From positions 1-64,000 of the forward strand of contig JAECUM010003209.1 of assembly GCA_016617855.1 (NCBI GenBank): 64,000 nt of DNA, in the 5' to 3' direction. Both the position numbers and the translations under genes were made by a program. Positions 34,465 to 43,800 of the stretch are shown here, piece by piece. The notes under the pieces were generated by a model. That model was given only the letters and a program-made list of their open reading frames with translations. It ran no database searches and had not been told where the DNA came from. Position 1 is the stretch's first letter; each line of letters begins with the position of its first letter. This DNA is from Megalonaias nervosa (taxonomy: Eukaryota > Mollusca > Bivalvia > Unionida > Unionidae).

Positions 34465-37400
34465 CTACACTTTACTGAAAGAGAAAGGCGGAGAAGAACT
34501 TCGTATAGTTCGATAATGACCTAACGCGAGTGTATTTATTCCATCCTCACAGTAACGTTTATCATCAAAATTAGTTAATCCAGATTTTATAACTCGATCA
34601 GTTTTTATCTGATGCTTGTAAGACCGTAATGTAGTCATTGACGCAAAAAAATGTTCTTTGTTATCAAATAAAACATCACAATAATCATCGTGAGTTATAT
34701 TATTTTTTACAACTGATTTTTTAACACCTTTCAACTTTTTACTTTCTTTTCCAGAAGCTGTCCTTAACGAGTACATTTTACTTCGTAACCCAACATACTC
34801 TTTAACGATTTCAAAGTTTATTTCATCTTTCATCAACCCCATTACTTTTTTATTAGTTGTATCATGAAAAGGAACACGTTTAACATCAGATAAATCAAAC
34901 TCACCGCGATGACCATAAACGTCTTGAAAAATACATCGTCAGCGAATATATCATAAACCAGCGAATCTGCGTCTGTAAACAATAAATTTGATTTTGGCCA
35001 GACTTTCTTAGTAAACCCGTAATGAAAATTATGCATGCGCCATTTTGATATTTCTAACACGGAAGCACCAACAAATATTGGTTTATCAAGCACTAAGTTA
35101 GTCTTATGCTTTGTAATCATAACGAGATTTTCGTTGATACGTATCATTCCAGCGAACTTCTCCGACGCAACTAATTTACTACAGCGTTTGACACTGTTGA
35201 CGAGTTCGATATCAACTCTGATACGGATATTCTCCATCGTTTTGCTAAAGACAGAATTATTCATAAGTTTAAAGGAATCTTTTTCAAAATTTGTAGTCGC
35301 GTTAGTTCAAGAATCGTTATTGAACTTGATGTAATGTGACATCCAACGTGATTGTTTTATTCGCAATTCTCGGCGAATCTTTCTTATTATTAAACCAGCG
35401 TCAACAGCCTGCTTTAGACTCCTGTAATGACAAACGTAATTATGCTTGTCTAACAAATTTGGCACTAACTATTCAACCGAGCAAAGTCTTCCTCGCCGAT
35501 TAGATAACTGTTTTTTTTTGACAATAACAAATCTGGTATAATCATTTTTTCAGGTAAAACGGATAATCATTATGTAAATCATGTAATGAAGCAGGATAAT
35601 CAACATCAACTTCAATATAATAAGTATGTTCAGCATCAGAAAGATCTTTAATCATATTGTTTGTATCATCGAGGAATTCTTCCACAGATACCCAACAATC
35701 ACAACGAAACTGCATTGATTATGACATAGTCCAGTGGTAGAGACTATTTTTGTCGAGGTAGAGTATAAAAACAGATTCCTCATCAGGATTATAATCGCTC
35801 ATATACTTGCTGTTAGCACACGCATATTTTTTCGATATCACACTTATTCCACCGCGGATTGATCTTTCAATAAAATGATACATATCAATGTTACCATCAG
35901 TTATTAGCTCAGTTTTTGCTTTGGTGATTTTATATAACGCATCCCATGACAAAACCTGGTGACGAGAAATACCAGCAAGGATCAAGTTTATATTTGCTGA
36001 TGCTTGTACGACGAAAACTTTGAAAGATATCATCGAGTAATGACGTATCCTTTATCAAATACAGATCTAGATAATCACCGAGAGTTTTACAACTAACTTT
36101 ATTCCAAACTTGTTGCGTGTGCTCAAACTCGCTATCAGAAATATTTTCATTGTTTAACGATGAGTAGAATTTATCTTTGTCAGGCAACGAAGTTTCATTA
36201 AGTCTTTGTATACTATCCAGATACTCATATGGAAATATACCTTTCTTTGTCATTAAACTAACATTATCCGTGAAATGTTCTGTCAACGATGGAAATTCAT
36301 TACAGTTTCCAGCTAGTGCTTCTAACAAGCTGTTCATAAATTCCATAGAATCAATAAAGCGAAGAGGACCAACCGTCAACGACATAAATTTTTCAACATT
36401 ATTTGGAATACCGTTTATTTTACAATTTTTGCATAACCTTACAACATCAGGATGACCAAGTACTTTAATAATGAAATGACCATCATATCCTCGAAGGTTA
36501 TGAGCGATACAAGGGATAAACTTTAATGTATGAAATTTGAAGTTGCATTCGTTATGAGCGGCCCCTCTGTACTGTCCAGTAATATGACAGTGATCTCGAA
36601 CTTTATCGAGCAACGTAAATGGTTTTTCACAAATATGACAATGTGTCGCTGTTGCATACTCGATTCGTTGTTCTAGCTTTAACGGGATCATTGGTGTGAC
36701 TTTGGAAAGCTTGTCAAATATTTTATTAGCTTCATATTAAATAAATTTTTTAACAACCAAACTGCAGCATCCTCGTCGTTGTCGTTTGTTCTACGATGAA
36801 TTTTAACGCGCGATGATAAATTTGAATCAACCGCACATGTAACTTTATAAGCAACAGCCACTGGAACATGATTAAATGCGTGTTCAGTTGAATGAGACCC
36901 AGCAGTGCTAATATCATCATTGATATTGATTCAAAGTCGTAAGTGATTGTAAAAGGTATTATAAATTTCTCTTTATAATTTTTGAACTTCAAGATGCTAT
37001 TTTCTTTTGTGGGTGGTGTTGTTCGTTGATTATAAACACAATATTTTAAATGATCTTGTAAATATTTATCAAGTGGATCTTTATCAGATTTTTGAAAACC
37101 GTGCAAACAACGATACATAAATATTTTTAATCTTATTTTTATTACATTGTTTTCCTGCTAATCCGTTAAAGTTTTTAATCCACGACTAATGCTTCTTATA
37201 AAATAATAAATTTACTGTATTAGTGTTAGAGTGAGGTGATATTCGCAACGGAAATATTTTAAAAGCGTCATCGACACCAAATACGTTTATACCACCTTGA
37301 AGTAATACTGTATTATTACGCTCAATGATATCAATCTGTGAAATTGGTGTTGGGAAAGATATTCCAGTTAAATTTAACCTTGACTCATGCTGTTTATATT

Positions 37401-38103
37401 TGGAAGCTCTATTAGGATCTTTGTCAACAGGAAACAACGCGGCTAATATTTGCCATTTGATACACTTATCATCTTCGCTACAGACGTTTACACAGCACTG
37501 CGAGTTTTCAATCTTTGGCGGTAATTCTACAAACTTTCCACCACCAAGCGGATTATATTTATGAGTATGGATTAACAATTGTATATTATTAACTAAAATC
37601 CAACCTGCTCCGCCAGAAGTATATTCGCTGATAAGAGTATCCAACTCTTGCATTATTTTATCAGCGAGATTATCAATGTTGTCATCGGCAAATGCAACGA
37701 TTGGTTTTAAGCTCAGATACGGATCTGCAAATTTTTCATTATCAACGGCATGACGAAATAACACTTGTAGCTCAACTATAATTTTAACCCGTGGTTGTAT
37801 TTGTAATATATACTTGATAACTTCACTGATCGGTGTTAATTTATTATCGAGTTGGATTTTATAAGTTTTGTTGAAACCAGCGAATGATAATTCTGTTACT
37901 GTTATTTTTTCACGGATATATTTTAGTTTTTCCAAGTCGAGCTTTCTACTTGTTTTAGTTTTTCTTTTTAATCCTCGATGATGTTTTATTTCTTCTAACA
38001 CTGGCAGAAAGAAAATTTTTTGTTGTTGTAACTTCGCTTGATAAATATCATCCTTGAGTCGTTCTAAATTAACATTAGACTTCGGATACTGACTGATATT
38101 CAT
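34465..38103 (-). pseudogene. Family B DNA polymerase (protein-primed type) remnant, block 1b
   Basis: The start ATG is at 38103 (MNISQYPKSNVNLERLKDD). The N-terminal domain (to 37186) shows SGGAGWILVNN, LPPKIENSQCCVNV and the closing FKIFPLRISP. Then a Cys/His knuckle (CLHGFQ), Exo I TYDFES (near 36935), an endonuclease VII-like insert (CHICEKPF and VRDHCHITGQYRGAAHNECN, near 36640-36540), Exo II HNLRGYDGH (near 36500), DYLDLYLIKDTSLLDDIFQS, motif A YLDKNSLYHW (near 35740), motif B NNSVFSKTMEN (near 35260), motif C LLFTDADSLVYDI (near 34970, both Asp kept, Thr to Ala) and C-terminal EYVGLRSKMYS. Frame changes occur near 37150, 36920, 36700, 36000, 35700-35270 and 34842; the palm region 35270-35700 is worst. 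It is nearly complete but inactive. Confidence 0.85.
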
Positions 38104-38316
38104 TAATCAGTTTCGTTGCAGTTAAATGACGGGTATACTTCGTCGGCATGATTCTATTATTATAAGATTAGATAAAATTTATCTTTAAATAAGCATAAAA
38201 AATAAATAAAAAATTCAATTAAATTTTATCATAAGATAATATATAATCAAATTTCCTATCGGTATGAACGACTGCAAATGGCTGATGTAAGGTTAGACTG
38301 AGCGATGTAACAAACG
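38104..38316. promoter_or_regulatory. Divergent intergenic region of block 1b
   Basis: This 213-bp AT-rich spacer separates the minus-strand polymerase from the plus-strand zinc-ribbon gene. It contains a loose inverted pair (gataaaatttatctttaa near 38168 and aattaaattttatcataaga near 38216). It would have to hold both promoters, and possibly replication signals (inference). Confidence 0.4.
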
Positions 38317-38511
38317 ATGCTACAACGAGTTCTGCGGGCTCCACAAATTTATTTTAAAAGAAATAATACAACAGGACCAAAACCTTGTTTGAAATGCGGC
38401 CGAGGAGTACGAGGGCGGACATAAATATGTGTTAACTGCGGCGGATCAAATTATCGGGCGTTACAATTCTACTACAACAAGCGTAATCCAAAATATTACA
38501 CTAAAAATTAA
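38317..38511 (+). pseudogene. Zinc-ribbon microprotein, block 1b
   Basis: The ATG at 38317 opens a 64-codon frame: basic N-terminus (MLQRVLRAPQIYFKR), PKPCLKCGRGV, then CVNCGG and an aromatic, basic tail (YYNKRNPKYYTKN). Two C-x-x-C knuckles separated by about a dozen residues form a zinc ribbon. An in-frame TAA at 38422-38424 lies between the knuckles. The stop TAA (38509-38511) overlaps the next ATG (38511-38513). Block 2 has a homologue at 20081-20330, also beside PolB. The role is unknown; candidates are a transcription or replication accessory factor. Confidence 0.6.
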
Positions 38512-38985
38512 TGCCACCGACCAAAGAGGAATTTTTATATGAAATTAATAAATAAAATGGTATCATTGGATGATTTAATCGCGTTAAATATCCTAAACAA
38601 TAACAGCAGCAACGAAAATTATTTCATTGATAAATTAATATACGGACCAAATGGTGATAAATATTTCATACTACCACATGGTTCTCAAATCACTTTCAGA
38701 ATAACAAATGATGGTGATAAAGATGTAATTGTGCCGTTTATCGGAAAAACAACAGATTTAACATTATTTTCGCTTGTAAAGATAATTGATGAGTTTTCCG
38801 AGGAATTTGATAAAAGATTTAATCTGTTGAAGTTACCAACGCCAGAAATCGAAAATTATTTGAGTAAACCGTTATCTCGCGAGGAAACATCAGCCAAAGC
38901 AATTGTTGATGAGGTAACTGCGCCATCTGAAGCAGGTGGTCGAATTTCAAATAATCCTTCTCGAGGACAACCAAAGAAATCATAA
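38511..38985 (+). pseudogene. Unrecognised viral-block protein, block 1b
   Basis: The ATG at 38511 overlaps the zinc-ribbon stop. After about 12 codons (MPPTKEEFLYEI) a frame change leads into the long open frame that runs to 38985 (NKMVSLDDLIALNI, KYFILPHGSQITFRITNDGD, SLVKIIDEFSEEFDKRFNLL). The alternative start is the ATG at 38539. The middle is beta-rich, then helical, then a Pro/Ser/Gly tail that looks disordered. No family is recognised. The stop-start overlap suggests cotranscription with the zinc ribbon. Confidence 0.5.
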
Positions 38986-39029
38986 TAATTATTTGTCGGA
39001 GAAATAAAAATATTATTAATATTTTTTTT

Positions 39030-39390
39030 TTCAGCTGAAAATTTGATTTTATTCGTGTACGTTACCCAACAATTTTACGAAATTGTACGATTTCTGATTT
39101 TCAGTCGAGTAACTTACCCATCAGTTTTACGAAATTGTACGATTTATGATTTTAGTCGAGTAACTTACCCATCAGTTTTACGAAATAAGAATGAAAATCA
39201 ACAAAATTAATATTTGTCAAAAGAAAATTACTGTAAGAAATAAAATTATATTTTTTTTATTGATTTTCAGCTGAAAATTTGAAAATTGACGGGTAACTTA
39301 CCCATCCGTTTTACGAAATTGTACAATTTCTGATTTTTAATCGAATAACTTTCCCATCAGTTTCACGAAATAAGAATGAAAATTAAAAAA
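39030..39390. repeat. Nested 50-60-bp repeats after block 1b
   Basis: The string taacttacccatcagtttta, followed by cgaaattgtacgatttctga, recurs with small changes about five times (39063-39350). A larger unit from cagctgaaaatttg to cgaaataagaatgaaaat is present twice. This may be a terminal or control region of the viral element. Confidence 0.7.
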
Positions 39391-39663
39391 AAGCTTTATT
39401 GTTGTTTGTTAGATTATTGGTGGGGTTTTTTAAACTGATTTTTGTAAAAAATCCTGTTTTTGTTTAGGTAAAATGGTTATAAAAAAAATCTGAGAAAATC
39501 AGTCCAATTTCTCATTTTTTGAGGGACAAACCTCGAGCGATTTTTTATTTGATTTTTGGATTTTTTTGATAGAAACGAAAACCTTTAGTTAAAATTTCTT
39601 ATTTGTGTCTGATTTTTTGGTCTGTTTTGTCGATTTGTGTTGATTTTTACACAATTTCTCGCT

Positions 39664-39739
<76 letters not shown>

Positions 39740-40374
39740 CTGATCTGTGTATGATAATGATTAGATTAATAGTAATTAAACTTTATCATGAATATTGTAC
39801 TATATAACAATAGTGTCCAATAAAACTTACATGCTAAAAAGTGTGTCTTCCACGTGGTAAAAGAAATTAGTGTATAATAAATCCATTATTATTTTAAGTA
39901 TTTTCAGTTAATCACATAAATTCAACCATTAGAAATCAGCCAGCAACTACTCTGAATCACAGGCAAACAACCTTTGTTGTGACATAAATACCAAAATAAA
40001 TACAGAAATGATTTGACAAGCCATTCTTGCATGTATCTTCGTATTTAGATTATTAAAATAATTGTCCGCGCATAATTCTTGTTAGTTACACTTACACTGT
40101 ACAGCTGTTTGATTTACTGGTTTTTATAAAGTTCATATATCCTTGCATTATTAATAAATCATTACTAATATGTATTTATTATTAATAGCTTAAGCATTAC
40201 ACTTATGTATAAACTGTAATACACGCTGTTTATTTACTTTAAAAACTATCACCAAAATTCACAATTTACAGCTTCTTATCAATTTGCACCACTTGTCAGC
40301 AGTAAAGAAAGTACATATTAATGTATTATATAATATTAAATTTCAAAGTTATGAATACACAACCAATGATACGC
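39391..40374. other. GA microsatellite and AT-rich flank
   Basis: A (ga)n microsatellite spans 39666-39737. The rest has no recognised gene and separates the virus block from the ACOT8 promoter region. Confidence 0.6.
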
Positions 40375-40539
40375 TATGGTACGTACGATATTGCGTTTCG
40401 GTGTTTTCAATGCGTTCCGGTGTTTCCGTGCGTGTCGTTTCTTCTATGCACCGGGCTAATTCTGCGGGACAAAAATAATGCTTTGCGGTAGATCCGTACG
40501 ATTGACTTCGAAAGTGCGAATGGAGGTAAGGCTACACAA
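40375..40539 (+). promoter_or_regulatory. ACOT8 promoter/5' leader candidate
   Basis: This interval is denser in CpG than its flanks (gtacgtacgatattgcgttt, ccgtgcgtgtcg). No TATA box is seen, which fits a housekeeping promoter. The leader contains atggaggtaaggct, which could act as a donor or an upstream start. Confidence 0.35.
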
Positions 40540-40712
40540 ATGAATTATTTCCGAAACACGTTTTTGTATGTGCGACAGTTAAAAACAGTAAAAAAGATTG
40601 TTTCTCAGCCGAATATTGTAATGTCAACAACAACTTCGGGAGAACAAGACTTGGAAAGTCGGCTGACTAAATCGTTTTTAGCTTTGGAGCGGATAGATGT
40701 CGACATATTCAG
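40540..40712 (+). CDS. ACOT8: Acyl-CoA thioesterase 8-like, exon 1
   Basis: This exon encodes the N-terminus of a peroxisomal-type acyl-CoA thioesterase (hot-dog fold, hydrolyses acyl-CoA to free acid and CoA). The frame from the ATG at 40621 reads MSTTTSGEQ, then SRLTKSFLALERIDVDIFR, matching the start of ACOT8 proteins (LEPLDEDLFR in human). The exon ends AG before gtttgt at 40713, and the split codon is completed by exon 2 (AG/A). An in-frame ATG 81 bp upstream (40540) would add 27 residues, basic and without acidic residues (MNYFRNTFLYVRQLKTVKK), resembling a mitochondrial presequence. Which start is used is unknown. Confidence 0.75.
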
Positions 40713-40997
40713 GTTTGTTTTTATATATACTGCATACAATCGTGAACAGAGGAGAGCGCGTACAGTAACTTCGTTCTAATTTATGACCTACCGGTTTCTT
40801 AAGTTTCCACTTTTACCCCTGTCCAGATATGACTAAACATTCACACAACACAACATTGCTATCATTTGGATGAACTTTATTTCTTTTAAACATTCAAAAA
40901 TTTTATACAAGGCAAAACAAATCCCATTCTTTTAAAGAAATTAATTGTTGAAACTATTTTCCATACTATTTCATTGCCGTGGACAGTAGCCTGGGAC

Positions 40998-41999
40998 GCT
41001 GTATTATCGCGGTACATAATGTTCTTACTGGTACATATTAAAACTGTTTTGATATTGTTGCTTACTTTTAATTTGTCAAGTTTCAGTGACTTTCCCTCTT
41101 TCTATTCCTATAAAAATCTTTGTCAAACGAAGTGCTCAAATGTAAATAAAACAGCATACGATGGCTGACCCAGATTAACGTACAGTGGGGGAACAACTCT
41201 ATATTATCGCGGTATTTGCCCAACTTACGTATGGTAGCACACAAGTATTATAATAATAATAAAATACGACTTACCTGTGAGAAGAAATTTCCACTCTTGT
41301 ACTGGTTTAGTATTTCCACAATAAAGGAAAGGATCCAGTGATAAAATCCAACACACAAATGTAATTCAAGTGTAAATCTATGCGGAATCCATGAATAACA
41401 ACATTACAAATTAAATGCAACAATTATTTAACTTTATATGAATTTTAAATGCAAAATGGGCAAAGAAATGTAACTATATAGCAACTATTATTAATATTAA
41501 TATTATTATTATTATTAAAATATTACAGATTTAAAGAAAGTGTAACTGTTAATATATTCTTATGTACGTACGAGAAATATGATCAGCAACAACATTTTGT
41601 GAATTTTGGTCCATATTGGCTACCATGAAATGAAACTGCAACCTTGACCTTATAAGAATATGTATGTCACCATCAGTACATGACCTATAATGATCAAACA
41701 TCAGACAATACACTGAATATATTTCGTAACCAAAGCCAATGCAGGTATAGTATGTTCGACTGGATTTTTTTATATGATGATCAACGTAATTGCATTAACT
41801 TTACAAAAACGTGATCTTCATTCTTTTTCATCATAAAGTTATAAAAAATGTTGACATTTTAGAGGAAATTGTGCTGTAAGATATTTGAATCCTTATTGCT
41901 ACAGCTTTACATCTGTAAACAACTGCTAGACGGCATGTGTCCAAAATTATTCGGAAAATCCCGTTTGTCGCGATAATATAGAGCCTGCGATAATACAGC
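40998..41999. repeat. Nested inverted arms around TATTATCGCG (MITE-like), ACOT8 intron 1
   Basis: ctctatattatcgcg at 41197-41211 is perfectly inverted at 41969-41983. gctgtattatcgc at 40998-41010 is perfectly inverted at 41987-41999. The interval between the inner arms is AT-rich and non-coding. The left inner arm is preceded by tacagtggggg, a start common in mariner/pogo MITEs. Confidence 0.6.
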
Positions 42000-42319
42000 A
42001 TTAGACGATATATAACACAGGAAATGGAAACTGACTGTGAATGTATACAGAGCAGGACCAGTTATGGCATAAAATTGCACCAGAAGAGACAGACTAAAAA
42101 GCCAGTAGAATTGTTCAAGAGCTGTCTTGAAGCTCTCAACTATCTGCATGCTCACAACACTGTCACTTAGTTACTAAACTTATTCCAGTCCACAATTGTT
42201 TTTATGAAGAAAGAATTTCTAAATTGTTCTGTTCAACATTGCTCAACTACAGAACATCTACTGTTATTTGTTACTTGTTTTTCTACAACGTTTATAGTTT
42301 CAAAATTAAGAAAAGGTTT

Positions 42320-43800
42320 GGCTCTAATTTGGCATTTTTTGTCTTAATGGTCTTAAAAACATATTTGGTGAGAGAGCTGACACTAACCCCTCATCTGCTT
42401 TATAGAGATGTGTAGGACAGATCCTACTGCACTGTTCTTGGAGTGTTGGTAGACCTAGGTCAGTTAACATCTTGGTGATGCATCCTGCTTCACTTGTTTT
42501 GTAGTCAACAGATACAAATCTTGCTGCCTGGCATTGGACCATCTCGATTCTATGAACATCCTTAGTGTAGTATGGATCCCAGACCACACAACCATATTCT
42601 AACACAGATCTGACTAGTTCTAGATAGACAGTTTGTCTACATGTCTGGACAGTGTCTGAGGTTTCGTTTTAGAAATGCCAATGTAGTGTTTGCTTTTTTG
42701 GTTGATTTGATAATATCCCACTTGAAGTCCTCAGATAATGTTAGTCCAAGATTTTTTTTCCACTGACTTGTTGTGTATGTGGTTATTTAACTCATTAACC
42801 CCTGGAGGTTTTTGTTGTTTTCGCCTGAAATGCGAGTAGGAAACCCATTTTGGGGGCTATTTCTGAATACATCCAAATACATTGACCTCCAAGACATTTT
42901 AGGTTAACCTAATGCCTAGTTGTGTTAGAAACATCGTTTTTCATTGGCTATTTCGCCTGAGCATGAGCAGAAGGCTAAAAGTTGGAGTTCTTTTGTTGTT
43001 TTTTTTCCTTAACAGACTCATCATTTTCGTGTCGACACCACTCTTTATTCTAAATGCCCATCTTATCCTACTTTTTGCAAAGGTTCACCTATCTGTGTGC
43101 AGTTCAGACCGGTCTGTCTTAGATCTGAGGCCAAAAAGTCTAAAATCCGGACACAAAATCGGATTCCAACCTCGTGCGAATTTCGGCTGGAAAAAACTCG
43201 GGTCCAAAAAGTTACGTTTTTCCCTCTGTATTTTGTAGTGCAGCTAGAACATCCATATTATTTGGTATCATCGTAAAGCTACATCTATCTACCTTTCTAT
43301 AATACCACCCACTTTATTGTGTCGTACATGACCTTGATGCTACAGAGCTCAGAAGTAAGCTACCACCTCCTGCCACGTAAACGTGGTGCCAGGGGTTAAT
43401 GAATTAAGGCATAGAAGTGAGATGAGTATGTTGATTTACTGGTCATACACGTGAGATAGCATTTATTGGCATTGAAAGTCATACCCCAATATGTCACCCA
43501 TTTTTCGAGGGCTATGAGATCATTCTGGAGGGTATGGTGGTCGCTCTGGTTTTGAATTGTTCTGTAAAGGAGACAATCATCTGCAGACAGCCTAACCTGA
43601 GATTTCACACAATCTGGAAGATCAAAAATGTTGCCAAGAAAAAGGAGTGGTCCCAGCATGGTTCCCTGAGGGACACTGGAGTTGACAGTGACTGCTTCAG
43701 ATGATTCTCCATCTACCACCACTTGCATGTGTTGCTTTGTCAGGAATAACAAATTTTAAAAGTTGTTTACAAAAGTCCATGGTCCAATTTTTCTTCACAA
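42320..43800 (-). pseudogene. CR1/Jockey-type LINE remnant, ACOT8 intron 1
   Basis: At 43752-43396 the RT domain shows SSVPQGTMLGPLLFLGNI and VRLSADDCLLYR (the FADD catalytic motif is here SADD), then WVTYWGMTFNANKCYL. After a 597-bp MITE, the element resumes near 42790 with IIKSTKKANTTLAFLKRNLR and ends with LEYGCVVWDPYYTKDVHRIE and AARFVSVDY (42605-42324). This order is typical of the RT thumb region of CR1/Jockey-like LINEs. Several frame changes show it is dead. No 5' end or endonuclease is present. Confidence 0.85.
42799..43395. mobile_element. piggyBac-like MITE with TTAA duplication
   Basis: CCCCTGG (42799-42805) and CCAGGGG (43389-43395) form the ends, flanked on both sides by TTAA (42795-42798 and 43396-43399). 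TTAA target duplication and C-rich ends are the signature of piggyBac transposons. The 597-bp interior is non-coding. It is inserted in the LINE, so it is younger. Confidence 0.8.

Noticed and set aside
1..39000. Alternative genetic code explaining in-frame stops in viral genes
   Set aside because: Both TAA and TGA occur, together with frame changes, and the host ACOT8 exons use the standard code.
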